This document shows, piece after piece, positions 1 to 7,736 of a stretch of 57,301 bases of DNA (the first letter of the stretch is position 1; each line of letters starts with the position of its first letter). Below the pieces are notes generated by a model that saw only the letters and a list, made by a program, of their open reading frames with translations, was not told the DNA's origin and made no database searches. Source of the DNA: Oscillospiraceae bacterium (GTDB lineage: Bacteria; Bacillota; Clostridia; Oscillospirales; Oscillospiraceae). The position numbers and the translations under genes were made by a program. The DNA lies in contig SVKY01000006.1 in assembly GCA_015068235.1 (NCBI GenBank), positions 1 through 57,301 of the forward strand, in the 5' to 3' direction.

Positions 1-66
1 TATGCAAATTCCCTGCAATTTAGCACATTACATAATCTTAAATAAACATTTCCTAACAATGGTCGA

Positions 67-116
67 CGGCGAGCCTCTTTGCAGAGACTCGCCGCCTTTA
101 TTTGGCTGTTTTTTTA
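67..116 (+). terminator. Rho-independent terminator of a gene left of the window
   Basis: A GC-rich hairpin (GGCGAG-c-CTCT, loop TTGC, AGAG-a-CTCGCC) is followed on the + strand by a T-rich stretch ending in seven Ts. The polarity fits a + strand gene ending just outside the window. A second small hairpin (GGCTGT/ACAGCC, 104-121) overlaps the T tract and lies just after the aminotransferase stop on the other strand, so some bidirectional use is possible. Confidence 0.5.
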
Positions 117-129
117 CAGCCCCTTTTGA

Positions 130-1317
130 TTATCTTTGCAAATATTTTTCTAATCCCTTGCGCAAAACGTCGAGCGCACGCTCGAGCTGCTCGGCGCAAA
201 GCACGTAGGCAAGGCGAATTTCGCTCTTACCTGCGCCCTCAGTGGCATAAAAACCACTGCCCGGTGCAAACATGACCGTCTCGCCGTTGTCGTCAAATTC
301 GTTGAGCAGGAACATTTGGAAATCCTCGGCATCTTCGATTGGGAGCTTTGCCATCATATAAAACGCTCCCTTCGGCTCGGCAACGACAACATTCGGAATC
401 TCCTTCATCTTGCGATAGCAGACATCCCTGCGGCGGCGGTATTCCTCTCTCGTTTCGTTGAAATAGGACGAATCCACGCCGTAAAGCGCCTGCGCACCGA
501 TCTGATCGAGCGTTGCAACGGACAGACGAGCCTGTGCGATCTTAACTGCGCCCTCGATCAACGTCTTGTTGCGGCTGATGAGTGCGCCGATTCTTGCGCC
601 GCAAGCGCTGAATCGCTTTGACACGGAATCGATCATGACCAAATTCTCCGCCATATCCTCCAAAGCGGCGGCTGTGGTCATTTCTCCATCATAAATAAAT
701 TCTCGATAGACCTCGTCGCAAATCAAAAACAGATCATGCTCCTTGGCGATATCAGCAAGCAAACGCACCTCTTCATTTGTCAGCAGTGTGCCTGTGGGAT
801 TGCCGGGGTTGGTGATCAAAATCGCTCTGGTTTTTTCATTGATCAGCGGTTCGATGCGCTCACGAGAAGCATAACGATAGCCGTCCTCCGCAACCGTCGG
901 CACAGGGCAGATTTTGCCGCCTGCCATGCGAATGAAGGTGTGATAATTCGGATAATAAGGCTCCGGCACGATGACCTCGCAGTCCTCGTCCAAAATGCTC
1001 ATCATCGTCATCAAAAGCGCCTCGCTGCCGCCGGTTGTGATCACGATATCGCTCGCGTCATACCGGACACCCAAACGGGCATAGTAGCCCTGCACCGCCT
1101 CGATCAAAGAAGGAATGCCGGGAGACGGCGCATAGGAGAGCACATTTTCACGATAAGCCTTGATCGCATCGAGATATGCGTTCGGTGTTTGGATATCAGG
1201 CTGACCAATGTTCAGAGCATGGATATAAATGCCACGCTGCTCGGCTGCAACCGCATAGGGATAAAACTTGCGGATCGGAGAGAGCTGGCATAGTTCAATT
1301 TTTCGGGAAAGCTTCAT
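130..1317 (-). CDS. PLP-dependent class I/II aminotransferase
   Basis: A 395-residue fold-type I aminotransferase of the aspartate/alanine aminotransferase group, cytosolic. Visible family motifs are NPGNPTG at about 170-176, DEVY at 201-204 and the PLP Schiff-base lysine in SVSKRFSACG (K234), with the usual full length. A TGAGGA ribosome-binding site precedes the ATG. The amino donor cannot be read from the sequence; aspartate, aromatic and alanine types share these motifs. It lies downstream of metK on the same strand, but a 226-bp repeat element (1345-1570) fills the gap, so co-transcription with metK is possible but unproven. Confidence 0.9.
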   Translation of the reverse strand: MKLSRKIELCQLSPIRKFYPYAVAAEQRGIYIHALNIGQPDIQTPNAYLDAIKAYRENVLSYAPSPGIPSLIEAVQGYYARLGVRYDASDIVITTGGSEALLMTMMSILDEDCEVIVPEPYYPNYHTFIRMAGGKICPVPTVAEDGYRYASRERIEPLINEKTRAILITNPGNPTGTLLTNEEVRLLADIAKEHDLFLICDEVYREFIYDGEMTTAAALEDMAENLVMIDSVSKRFSACGARIGALISRNKTLIEGAVKIAQARLSVATLDQIGAQALYGVDSSYFNETREEYRRRRDVCYRKMKEIPNVVVAEPKGAFYMMAKLPIEDAEDFQMFLLNEFDDNGETVMFAPGSGFYATEGAGKSEIRLAYVLCAEQLERALDVLRKGLEKYLQR

Positions 1318-1344
1318 AAAAAATCCTCATTTCATACGGTTCAC

Positions 1345-1570
1345 AAAATTCCGATTTGTCGGGCTGTTTGAATTTTCACAAATCGACAAGTCACAGCTTT
1401 CGACCACGCACCGCGTGCCAGAAGGGGTCATGGGGGTAAGGTTGCGAGCGCCGCCAGTGGAGCAAGCCGAAGTATAGTACGCATCTTCGATACCCTCGCT
1501 AAGATTCTTCGTCGCAAGCTACTCAGAATGACAGATACGAACTGCCAATCTTACCGATCAATCGGAATTT
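1345..1570. repeat. AAATTCCGAT-end modular repeat element, copy 1
   Basis: The left end reads AAAATTCCGATTTGTCGGG and the right end CGATCAATCGGAATTT, so the termini are inverted repeats. The interior holds two modules seen elsewhere: a stretch like the element at 5268-5517 (the accgcgtgcc...gaaggggtcatgggggt part) and the CGCTAAGATTCTTCG...TCAGAATGACA module shared with the element at 26171-26425. It starts about 10 bases after the metK stop codon and is not coding. Confidence 0.8.
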
Positions 1571-1580
1571 GCATTGAGGC

Positions 1581-2741
1581 TCAGATCTTGCTCAGCAGGC
1601 GCTCGGTTGCATCGGTGCGTTCCCAAGGCAGATCGAGATCCGTTCTGCCGAAATGACCGTAAGCAGCGGTCTGACGGTAGATCGGACGGCGCAAGTTCAG
1701 TGTCTCAATGATGGAGGCAGGGCGCAGATCGAAGCACCCACGCACCAGCTCGCTCAGGCGCAGGTCGGAAAGCTTGCCGGTACCGTAGGTATCGACCAAA
1801 ACGGACACAGGCTGCGCCACGCCGATGGCGTAAGCAAGCTGAATCTGGCACTTTTTGGCAAGTCCTGCGGCAACAATGTTCTTCGCAACGTAACGAGCCA
1901 TATAGGCCGCGCTGCGATCGACCTTCGTCGGGTCCTTACCCGAAAATGCGCCGCCGCCATGGGCTGCATAACCGCCGTAGGTATCAACGATGATCTTTCT
2001 GCCGGTCAAGCCGGTGTCACCGACCGGTCCACCAATGACGAAACGGCCTGTCGGGTTTACATAAAACTTTGTTTCCTCGTCGATCAGCTCTTCGGGCAGG
2101 GTGGGCTTAATGATATTGGCGATGACGCTCTTTCTCAGCTCACCGATCTCGATGCTGTCGGAGTGCTGGGTGGAAATGACAACGTTATCGATGCGCTTGA
2201 CGCTGCCATCTTCATTGTATTCCACGGAAACCTGGCTCTTGCCATCCGGACGGAGCCAGGGCAGATTTCCGTTCTTTCGCTCGGCGGTCAATCGCTGTGC
2301 CAGCTTGTGGGCAAAGTAAATCGGTGCAGGCATCAATTCCGGCGTTTCGTCGCAGGCATAGCCAAACATCATACCCTGATCGCCGGCGCCCAAAGTGTCG
2401 GCATCGTCATAGGAATTGTTCACGCCCATGGCGATATCGCCCGACTGCTCGTCGATTGCGGTCAAAACGGCGCAGGTATTGCCATTAAATCCAGCCTCGG
2501 GGCTGTCATAGCCGATGTCGCAAAGGGTCTGACGGACGACATGAGGAATATCAACATAGCAATTGGTCGAAATCTCACCCATGACCACGACCATGCCGGT
2601 GGTTGCCGCACATTCGCAGGCAACACGTGCGGTCGGATCCTGCGCCAAAATGGCATCCAAAACGCCGTCGGAAATTTGGTCGCAAACCTTGTCGGGATGT
2701 CCCTCGGTTACGGATTCGGAAGTAAAAATACGTTTTTGCAT
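1581..2741 (-). CDS. metK: S-adenosylmethionine synthetase
   Basis: 386-residue methionine adenosyltransferase, which makes SAM from methionine and ATP in the cytosol. Visible family signatures are [14 protein letters not shown] near the N-terminus (ATP/methionine site), GAGDQG near residue 118 and the phosphate-binding stretch [16 protein letters not shown] around 260-275. Length is normal. An AAAGGAG ribosome-binding site lies eight bases before the ATG. Expression is expected to be controlled by the SAM-I riboswitch and terminator at 2936-3076, giving feedback by the product. The leader between that terminator and the start codon contains a hairpin-rich repeat element (2769-2923). Confidence 0.98.
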   Translation of the reverse strand: MQKRIFTSESVTEGHPDKVCDQISDGVLDAILAQDPTARVACECAATTGMVVVMGEISTNCYVDIPHVVRQTLCDIGYDSPEAGFNGNTCAVLTAIDEQSGDIAMGVNNSYDDADTLGAGDQGMMFGYACDETPELMPAPIYFAHKLAQRLTAERKNGNLPWLRPDGKSQVSVEYNEDGSVKRIDNVVISTQHSDSIEIGELRKSVIANIIKPTLPEELIDEETKFYVNPTGRFVIGGPVGDTGLTGRKIIVDTYGGYAAHGGGAFSGKDPTKVDRSAAYMARYVAKNIVAAGLAKKCQIQLAYAIGVAQPVSVLVDTYGTGKLSDLRLSELVRGCFDLRPASIIETLNLRRPIYRQTAAYGHFGRTDLDLPWERTDATERLLSKI

Positions 2742-2768
2742 AAGAAAAAGGCTCCTTTCAATATTATT

Positions 2769-2923
2769 TCATACTAGTTCTTAATAAAAAGCTTCTAAAG
2801 CTTTTTATAGCACCGAAGGTGCGTCAAGAACTGCATGGGACTGCACAGCGTGCTTTCGCACGATGTGAGTGTGCGTAGCGCACGGAATTCTTGATTAAAT
2901 ATTTTAATCGAGAATTAGTTTCA
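2769..2923. repeat. Hairpin-rich inverted-repeat element inside the metK leader
   Basis: This stretch is a chain of short hairpins: ATAAAAAGCTT/AAGCTTTTTAT (2784-2808), GCACC-gaa-GGTGC (2810-2822), CGTGC-tttc-GCACG (2849-2862), GTGCG-tag-CGCAC (2871-2883) and AATTCTTGATTAAA/TTTAATCGAGAATT (2886-2915). Its ends (left ATACTAGTTCTTAATAAAAA; right end read inward AACTAATTCTCGATTAAAA) are imperfect inverted repeats and match the ends of the element at 3888-4067. It lies between the riboswitch terminator and metK, so it would be part of every full metK mRNA. Confidence 0.65.
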
Positions 2924-2935
2924 GAACCTTATTGG

Positions 2936-2970
2936 CACAAAAAAATACCCTGTTCTCTCGACAGGGTACG
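2936..2970 (-). terminator. Riboswitch-controlled terminator upstream of metK
   Basis: On the minus strand TACCCTGT-cgagaga-ACAGGGTA is followed by a run of seven Ts. It directly follows the SAM-I aptamer, as expected for a transcription-terminating S-box expression platform. Confidence 0.9.
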
Positions 2971-3076
2971 CTCGTGTCCTCATCTGTCGATCTGATCGCC
3001 GGAATTGGCACCTTGCAATCATGCAGGTTGTCGGGCTTCATCGGGCCGGTCCCTCCGCCACTCTCGATAAGGTTAT
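2971..3076 (-). promoter_or_regulatory. SAM-I (S-box) riboswitch aptamer
   Basis: Read on the minus strand the segment begins CTTATCGAGAGTGGCGGAGG, continues GACCGGCCCGATGAAGCCC with GACAACC, and later AAGGTGCCAATTCC and GACAGATGAGGAC. These are the conserved P1/P2, kink-turn, P3 and P4 blocks of the SAM-I family. It is followed by a terminator and metK. By family knowledge, SAM binding favours termination and lowers metK expression. Confidence 0.95.
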
Positions 3077-3088
3077 GAAATTATCACT

Positions 3089-3116
3089 ATGATAGCATAA
3101 ATCCGAAGAATGTCAA
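3089..3116 (-). promoter_or_regulatory. Sigma-A type promoter of the metK leader
   Basis: On the minus strand TTGACA (3111-3116) is separated by 16 bases from TATCAT (3089-3094), placing the start of transcription just before the riboswitch. Confidence 0.75.
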
Positions 3117-3157
3117 GAAAAAAATCGATTTCCGCCGCAAAACATTCACCGTACCAT

Positions 3158-3304
3158 AAAATTCCGATTTATCGGTGAGTTTTGTTTTTCAAATTGTAGG
3201 GGCGGACGACTCTGTCCGCCCACACGAAGTGCCTGCACGGGCGCACAGAGTCGTGCGCCCCTACGGTGTCAAAACGCAGCCAACAGCTCGATAAATCGGA
3301 ATTT
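3158..3304. repeat. AAATTCCGAT-end modular repeat element, copy 2 (GTAGGGGCGGAC core)
   Basis: A 147-bp element with ends AAATTCCGATTTATCGG and CGATAAATCGGAATTT. The core contains the palindromic pair TAGGGGCGGACGACT/GTCCGCCC and CAGAGTCGTGCGCCCCTA, so the interior also folds on itself. It appears identical base for base to 54231-54377. The same core palindrome occurs inside the transposase gene at 10662-11273. Confidence 0.9.
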
Positions 3305-3343
3305 GGCGGTGAAGAATGTCGAAACAGCCATTTTCATGGTGGG

Positions 3344-3535
3344 TCATGACCTTCTCATACATGTGTCTTGGGTCTCTTCGTATCGAATAAATAAATCCTC
3401 CGCAGTCATCAGTGATTTTTCCAAAATACAGCGCGCATAAAGCGTTTCTGAAATTTTAGGAAGCTGCTTCAATGCATCGTCTACGCCGCCGCAAATAACA
3501 GCATACATTTTTTGAAAAAGCTCTAACTGTGTCAT
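3344..3535 (-). CDS. Small hypothetical protein divergent from an RHH regulator
   Basis: A 63-residue acidic, mainly helical protein beginning MTQLELFQKMYAV with no recognised domain. It is transcribed away from the ribbon-helix-helix gene at 3642, and the shared 106-bp gap contains a perfect 16-bp palindrome. The arrangement suggests control by that regulator. Nothing in the sequence gives a molecular function; a toxin partner is possible but unsupported. Confidence 0.55.
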   Translation of the reverse strand: MTQLELFQKMYAVICGGVDDALKQLPKISETLYARCILEKSLMTAEDLFIRYEETQDTCMRRS

Positions 3536-3553
3536 GTTTGCCCTCTATAAAAT

Positions 3554-3569
3554 ACTACATTAATGTAGT
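3554..3569. promoter_or_regulatory. Candidate operator palindrome
   Basis: ACTACATTAATGTAGT is a perfect 16-bp palindrome in the AT-rich gap between the two divergent small genes, and a related half-site pair (TAGTT...AACTA) follows it. Ribbon-helix-helix proteins commonly bind such inverted repeats next to their own gene, so autoregulation is inferred. Confidence 0.5.
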
Positions 3570-3641
3570 TTGTAATAACTACTAAATTATAATATATTTT
3601 TTATTCTTCTGTCAAGATAAAATAAACGCAGAGGTGATATT

Positions 3642-3845
3642 ATGACAGGAGAAATCAAAATCACAAAAAAGACTGCTCGTAAGGGCGAGGATGGCTCCAA
3701 GATCATATCCGTTCGTATGAAGGACGAGCTTGTGGAGCGTTTGGATGCACTTTCTGAGCAGACCAATCGTTCAAGAAACGAGCTGATCAATCTGCTGTTG
3801 CAATCTGCGATCGATATCGTCAAAGTGGAAGAAGAAAAATGCTGA
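3642..3845 (+). CDS. Ribbon-helix-helix (CopG/Arc-like) DNA-binding protein
   Basis: 67 residues. The stretch KIISVRMKDELVERLDAL followed by SEQTNRSRNELINLLLQSAI fits the RHH fold: one beta strand that inserts in the DNA major groove, then two helices. An AGAGGTGAT ribosome-binding site precedes the ATG. The stop codon is inside the stem of the downstream terminator. It is most likely a dimeric repressor of itself and of the divergent 63-residue gene; RHH proteins also serve as antitoxins or plasmid/phage regulators, which the sequence cannot exclude. Confidence 0.85.
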   Translation: MTGEIKITKKTARKGEDGSKIISVRMKDELVERLDALSEQTNRSRNELINLLLQSAIDIVKVEEEKC

Positions 3846-3870
3846 AGAGAAACAACTCTTCGGCATTTTT
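3839..3870 (+). terminator. Terminator of the RHH gene
   Basis: GCTGAAGAG-aaacaa-CTCTTCGGC followed by five Ts; the RHH stop codon lies in the left arm. Confidence 0.85.
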
Positions 3871-3887
3871 AACGCTCTAATACCGAT

Positions 3888-4067
3888 TCATACCAATCAC
3901 CAATTAAAATGCTCAAAAGCATTTTAATTGGCAATATGCGCATTTGTGATTGGTATGAGACGTGTTTTTGCGATTCTTACTTTATAATCGCAAAAACGGG
4001 CAGTAAAAAAGCGTTTTTTTACTGCCTTCGCCGATTAAAATGAATGTTTTAATCGGCGATTAGTATC
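3888..4067. repeat. Multi-hairpin inverted-repeat element, second copy of the metK-leader family
   Basis: Four strong hairpins in series: a nested pair, TCATACCAATCAC/GTGATTGGTATGA enclosing CCAATTAAAATGC/GCATTTTAATTGG; then GTTTTTGCGATT/AATCGCAAAAAC (3964-3997); GGCAGTAAAAAA/TTTTTTACTGCC (3999-4026); and CGCCGATTAAAA/TTTTAATCGGCG (4029-4058). The element ends, ATACCAATCACCAATTAAAAT and inverted ATACTAATCGCCGATTAAAA, match each other and the ends at 2769-2923. No coding potential is seen. Confidence 0.7.
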
Positions 4068-4120
4068 AAAAATGCCATTGCGAGCACCCGAGGACGTGTG
4101 TCCCCACGATCAAAATTGCC

Positions 4121-4404
4121 AAATTCTGATTTATTGGTGAGTTTCGTATTTGCGCAGGTCAAAGCCTTCTCCTTGAGGAGAAGGTGCCCCGAAGGGGCGG
4201 ATGAGGTGGAGAAGTTGCGAATGTGCCGAGAACTATCATAAAATCGCAACTTTTTCCTGCACACCTCATCAGTCAGCTGCGCTGACAGCTTCTTCTTCGC
4301 GCTAAGAGCCTCGCTTCGCTCGGTTGCGCTACGCATACCCTCTGCGGAGGGCATCCTCAAGGAGAAGCCTTAGCCTGTGCGAACTGAAAGATAAATCGGA
4401 ATTT
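4121..4404. repeat. AAATTCCGAT-end modular repeat element, copy 3 (284 bp)
   Basis: The ends are AAATTCTGATTTATTGG and AGATAAATCGGAATTT. The core carries CTTCTCCTTGAGGAGAAGG, a GTCAGCTGCGCTGAC hairpin and CCTCTGCGGAGGG. A near-identical copy lies in inverted orientation at 49495-49777. Open reading frames across it (103 codons here, the matching peptide in the other copy) are by-products of the repeat. Confidence 0.85.
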
Positions 4405-4423
4405 GGTGAGCAGATTAATTTGG

Positions 4424-4464
4424 AAAAACAAGGCTACCTCACAAATGTGAGGCAGCCTCGTTTT
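4424..4464 (-). terminator. Terminator of the ZIP transporter gene
   Basis: On the minus strand AAAAC-ga-GGCTGCCTCACA is followed by TGTGAGGTAGCC and TTGTTTTT. The stem starts within the stop codon of the transporter gene. Confidence 0.85.
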
Positions 4465-5242
4465 ATCCCAACGCTACGTCTAATATCATCATCAAACAAA
4501 AACCGATCGCAAATGTGATGGTACCGAGATTGGAGTGCTTTCCCTGCGCGCTCTCGGGGATCAGCTCCTCGACGACCACATAGACCATGGCGCCTGCCGC
4601 AAAGCTCAAAAGATATGGCAGGATCGGCAGCACAAGCTCCGCTGCCAAGATCGTCAAAATCGCCGCAAGCGGCTCCACAACACCCGAAGCTACGCCCAAA
4701 AGGAAGGCTTTTCCCTTGCCCACACCCTCAGCCTTGAGCGGCATGGAAATAATCGCACCTTCGGGGAAATTTTGGATCGCAATACCGATGGAAAGTGCCA
4801 AGGCACCGGCTATGGACAACTCCGAGTTGCCACTTGCCAAGCCTGCATAAACCACGCCGACGGCCATGCCCTCAGGGATATTATGCAGCGCAACGGCAAA
4901 GACAAGCATCGTACTTTTTGGAAAATTGCATTTCGGTCCCTCTGTCTCACCGTCTGCGTGCAGGTGAGGGATCAGACGATCAAGCGCAAGCAAAAACGCA
5001 ATGCCTATCAAAAAACCAACCGCTGCAGGAATGAATGCAAGCTTTCCCATATCGCTTGCGTAGTTCATCGCAGGGATCAGGAGGCTCCATACGGACGCTG
5101 CAACCATCACACCGCCTGCAAAGCCGGTTAAACCTCGACGCAGCAGAGGTGACATATCTTTTTTCAAAAATAAAACGCCGCCGGCACCCAAGGTCGTGCC
5201 GATCAAGGGAATCAGTATCCCTAACCAAAGTTCAAAATTCAT
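4463..5242 (-). CDS. ZIP-family metal transporter (ZupT-like)
   Basis: 259-residue integral membrane protein with about eight hydrophobic segments, importing divalent metals such as zinc, possibly also iron or manganese. The paired family motifs HNIPEG (TM4) and NFPEG (TM5) form the metal-binding core, and a short histidine-bearing loop (HLHADGETEG) lies between TM3 and TM4. Length matches the ZupT/GufA type. It is a single-gene unit: the terminator overlaps its stop codon, and a repeat element occupies the upstream gap. Metal specificity cannot be read from the sequence. Confidence 0.92.
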   Translation of the reverse strand: MNFELWLGILIPLIGTTLGAGGVLFLKKDMSPLLRRGLTGFAGGVMVAASVWSLLIPAMNYASDMGKLAFIPAAVGFLIGIAFLLALDRLIPHLHADGETEGPKCNFPKSTMLVFAVALHNIPEGMAVGVVYAGLASGNSELSIAGALALSIGIAIQNFPEGAIISMPLKAEGVGKGKAFLLGVASGVVEPLAAILTILAAELVLPILPYLLSFAAGAMVYVVVEELIPESAQGKHSNLGTITFAIGFCLMMILDVALG

Positions 5243-5267
5243 ACAAACCTCTTGTCAATGATCCGTC

Positions 5268-5517
5268 AAATTCCGATTTATCGGGGAGATTGTCAGTCCG
5301 TATCTGCCATCGAAGAGCGAAGCGAAGGAGCTTAGCGAAGATATCGAAAATGCATACAAAGCTTCGGTTTGCTCCACTGCGTGGGGGGACGTTTGCTTTT
5401 CGCCGCCGGTGGCGCTCGCAACCGTCCCCCCATGACCCCTCCCGGCACGCTTCGCGTGGTCGAGAGCTGTTACGGATCGGTTTTTTATAATTCAAACAGA
5501 GCGATAAATCGGGATTT
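5268..5517. repeat. AAATTCCGAT-end modular repeat element, copy 4
   Basis: The ends are AAATTCCGATTTATCGGGG and GCGATAAATCGGGATTT. The interior includes GGGGGGACGTTTGC / GCAACCGTCCCCCC inverted arms and shares sequence with copy 1 (1345-1570). It separates the ZIP transporter start from the terminator of the next gene; the transporter's promoter must lie in or beside it. Confidence 0.8.
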
Positions 5518-5533
5518 GGCGCTGAATTATATC

Positions 5534-5568
5534 AAAAAGAGGCTGTCAGGTGACAGCCTCTTTTTTCG
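5534..5568 (-). terminator. Terminator of the nfeD/SPFH/membrane-protein operon
   Basis: A perfect AAAAAGAGGCTGTCA/TGACAGCCTCTTTTT hairpin; the stop codon of the last gene lies inside it. Confidence 0.9.
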
Positions 5569-6073
5569 TATTGAGAAAAATTTCTGCTGTGCGATATAGG
5601 TATATCAGGTAAAACACCGTCACTACGATGCCGAAGATCACAACGATCGGCGTCAAAAACAGCACCAACGATGGAAGCAACCAGCTGCACAGCATGATCA
5701 CAGGTACACTGCACAGCACAGCGGTATTCCATTTGAAAAGCATCAGCCATCGATCGGAAAACCGACCGTCTATGCACTCAAGCACCTGCGAATGTGCCTT
5801 GCACTCATAGTAAATCGACAAAACGGCAAACACCAGTCCTACCAAAGAAACGCCTGTTGCAAGAAAAAAGAACTTGATTCTCACAATGCCGAAAATATTG
5901 CAAACGGATCGAAGCAGACAGAAAATTCCTGCTTTTTTATAATTTTCATTCACGTCATCGAGCCTGAGGAACAGCACACCGATGAAAATTCCGATCAGTG
6001 GAACGGAGAAAGCGCTTGCAATTTGCAGCCAGAATAATTTCCGCAGCTGCGTTGCAAGTCTTGCTTTATACAT
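5546..6073 (-). CDS. Hypothetical membrane protein, last gene of nfeD/SPFH operon
   Basis: 175 residues with four predicted membrane segments (about residues 17-36, 69-85, 115-135 and 138-160) and a charged loop between TM2 and TM3. No named domain was recognised. Its start overlaps the end of the SPFH gene by eight bases, which indicates translational coupling and points to a role at the membrane with the NfeD/SPFH pair. The operon terminator overlaps its last codons. Confidence 0.7.
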   Translation of the reverse strand: MYKARLATQLRKLFWLQIASAFSVPLIGIFIGVLFLRLDDVNENYKKAGIFCLLRSVCNIFGIVRIKFFFLATGVSLVGLVFAVLSIYYECKAHSQVLECIDGRFSDRWLMLFKWNTAVLCSVPVIMLCSWLLPSLVLFLTPIVVIFGIVVTVFYLIYLYRTAEIFLNTKKEAVT

Positions 6074-6992
6074 TCTCCTTCGGCTCCTTCACAGATTCGA
6101 CAAGTCCGTTTGCCAAGCCTGCAAGACCTTGAATTTCCGACGGGATAATGATCTTGGTCGCCTTGCCGTCAGCGATTCTCTGCATTGCCTCAAGCGCCTT
6201 GAGCTTAATAACCTGATCGTTCGGGCAAGCCTCGTTGAGCAGTCTCATAGACTCTGCAGTCGCCTTCTGCACTGCCAAAATTGCCTCTGCCTGACCCTGT
6301 GCACGCAAAATTGCCGCTTGTTTTTCCGCATCGGCACGCAGAATTGCCGATTCCTTTTCACCCTCGGCAACCAAAATCTGCGAATGCTTCGTGCCCTCTG
6401 CCTGCAAGATCGCCTGACGGCGGTCACGCTCTGCCTTCATTTGCTTTTCCATGGAGTTCTGAATGTCCTGCGGCGGCAAAATATTCTTCAGCTCCACTCG
6501 TGTGACCTTGATGCCCCACGGGTCGGTCGCCTCGTCCAAAATTGAACGCATCTTGGTATTGATCACGTCACGGCTCGTCAGCGTCTGGTCAAGCTCCAAA
6601 TCGCCGATGATATTACGAAGCGTCGTTGCCGTCAGCGTTTCCATCGCAAGCATTGGACGCTCCACGCCGTAGGTGTAGAGCTTGGGATCGGTGATGGAAA
6701 AATAAACAACCGTATCGATTTGCATGGTGACATTGTCCTTCGTGATGACGGGCTGAGGCGGATAATCCAAAACCTGCTCCTTCAGCGTCACACGCTTTGC
6801 CACACGCTCAATAAACGGAATCTTAAAATGCAAGCCGACCTCCCATACGGTCGAAAACGCACCCATACGCTCGATCACATAGGCATACGACTGCTTGACG
6901 ATATAAATGCTTTTGATAATGATGATGAACAAAATTACGATCAGCGCAATGATCGCAAGTACTGTGGGATTTGCTGTTGCCGCAAGAATCAT
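6066..6992 (-). CDS. SPFH/stomatin-prohibitin membrane protein (QmcA-like paraslipin)
   Basis: 308 residues from the ATG that follows GGAGGTTACACT. One N-terminal membrane segment (about residues 8-30), then the SPFH domain (about 30-200, with ERMGAFSTVWEVGLHFKIPF and LDYPPQPVITKDNV), then a coiled coil rich in A/E/Q/R (about 190-255). The family forms large oligomeric rings at the membrane, linked to protein quality control and lipid microdomains. The start overlaps the nfeD stop (ATGA), the standard gene pairing. An upstream ATG nine codons earlier lacks a suitable ribosome-binding site. Confidence 0.93.
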   Translation of the reverse strand: MILAATANPTVLAIIALIVILFIIIIKSIYIVKQSYAYVIERMGAFSTVWEVGLHFKIPFIERVAKRVTLKEQVLDYPPQPVITKDNVTMQIDTVVYFSITDPKLYTYGVERPMLAMETLTATTLRNIIGDLELDQTLTSRDVINTKMRSILDEATDPWGIKVTRVELKNILPPQDIQNSMEKQMKAERDRRQAILQAEGTKHSQILVAEGEKESAILRADAEKQAAILRAQGQAEAILAVQKATAESMRLLNEACPNDQVIKLKALEAMQRIADGKATKIIIPSEIQGLAGLANGLVESVKEPKENV

Positions 6993-7423
6993 AGTGTAAC
7001 CTCCTTCTTTTCCACACAAACCTTCGCACCCTCAAGCTCCGTCACACGGACGATGGTACCTTCTTCAATCGTACTGCCATCTGCACTGCGAGCCGACCAT
7101 AGCACGCCTGAAATTTTCACAGCGCCCTTTCCGTGCAGATCGTCGATCGTCTCGGTGACGATGGCGTTTTTTCCAATATTGCCTCTGGCATTTGTGACGA
7201 TCTTGCGAGGGGTGACAAATTTCTTCATCAGCGGTCTGAGCGCAAACAACAGCGCAACCGACACCGCAAGGAACAATATCACCTGTGCCCAGATCGGTGC
7301 TCCAAAAATCGCCGCAAGCAGCGCCGCAAGACTGCCGCCGATAAACCACAACGAAACCAGCGCACTTGTCGCAGCCTCGAATATGATGAACAGCACCAGT
7401 GCGACCAGCCAAAACCATTGCAT
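6989..7423 (-). CDS. NfeD family membrane protein
   Basis: 144 residues using the ATG about nine bases after AGGAGG; longer starts would place that site inside the gene. The N-terminal half has three hydrophobic segments and the C-terminal ~65 residues form the soluble NfeD OB-fold domain (RGNIGKNAIVTETIDD, then GTIVRVTELEGAKVCVE). This is the short form without a ClpP-like protease domain. Such proteins act with the adjacent SPFH protein, here joined by an ATGA overlap. A promoter lies immediately upstream. Confidence 0.9.
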   Translation of the reverse strand: MQWFWLVALVLFIIFEAATSALVSLWFIGGSLAALLAAIFGAPIWAQVILFLAVSVALLFALRPLMKKFVTPRKIVTNARGNIGKNAIVTETIDDLHGKGAVKISGVLWSARSADGSTIEEGTIVRVTELEGAKVCVEKKEVTL

Positions 7424-7446
7424 AAGCATTCGCCTCCTTTGATTCC

Positions 7447-7475
7447 AGTATGCCATAAACAAAACACAAAGTCAA
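7447..7475 (-). promoter_or_regulatory. Promoter of the nfeD operon
   Basis: On the minus strand TTGACT (7470-7475), a 17-base spacer and CATACT (7447-7452), about 24 bases before the nfeD start codon. Confidence 0.6.
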
Positions 7476-7704
7476 CAGCATTTATTAATATGTTATTATA
7501 TTATTTTTATTAGTGTACCGTTTTCTGCACCCCACGCATGCAGTTTTCTTCCCCCTATGGATGCAAAAATTTGCAACCGTTTGCCCGCACGCAAAGCACA
7601 CGCTGCGGGCAGAGCTTCCTATGCGCTCCGCTGTGCTGATTTTCGTTGTTTTACACATTCCTCCTGCTTGATCAATCGGAATTTCTATCAAAGATTTTCT
7701 AAAA
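7476..7704. other. Intergenic region with a solo right end of the AAATTCCGAT family
   Basis: No gene is supported here. An AT-rich tract (7481-7520) is followed by a GCCCGCA/TGCGGGC hairpin (about 7583-7610). At 7671-7684 the sequence GATCAATCGGAATTT is a lone right end of the modular repeat family with no recognisable left end. Short ORFs of 57-68 codons on both strands show no convincing family or start site. Confidence 0.4.
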
Positions 7705-7736
7705 TCAACGAGCAGACCGCAAGGTCTGCTCGTTGG
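7705..7736. terminator. Duplicated terminator-like hairpin, left copy
   Basis: CAACGAGCAGACC-gcaa-GGTCTGCTCGTTG. The same hairpin (one base different) occurs at 8795-8826, so the two copies flank the GNAT module. On the minus strand this copy is followed by ATTTTAG. Confidence 0.6.

Noticed and set aside
1653-2777. 374-codon + strand frame opposite metK
   Set aside because: Antisense shadow of a clear metK gene with a riboswitch.
4049-4360. 103-codon frame, with the same peptide in an 85-codon frame at 49538-49795
   Set aside because: Both lie inside copies of the same non-coding repeat element; the shared peptide is due to DNA identity and neither has a ribosome-binding site.
7485-7691. 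Cysteine-containing 57-68 codon ORF on the minus strand
   Set aside because: AGGAGG is only one base from the candidate ATG, composition is atypical, and part of it is in a repeat end; not convincing as a gene.
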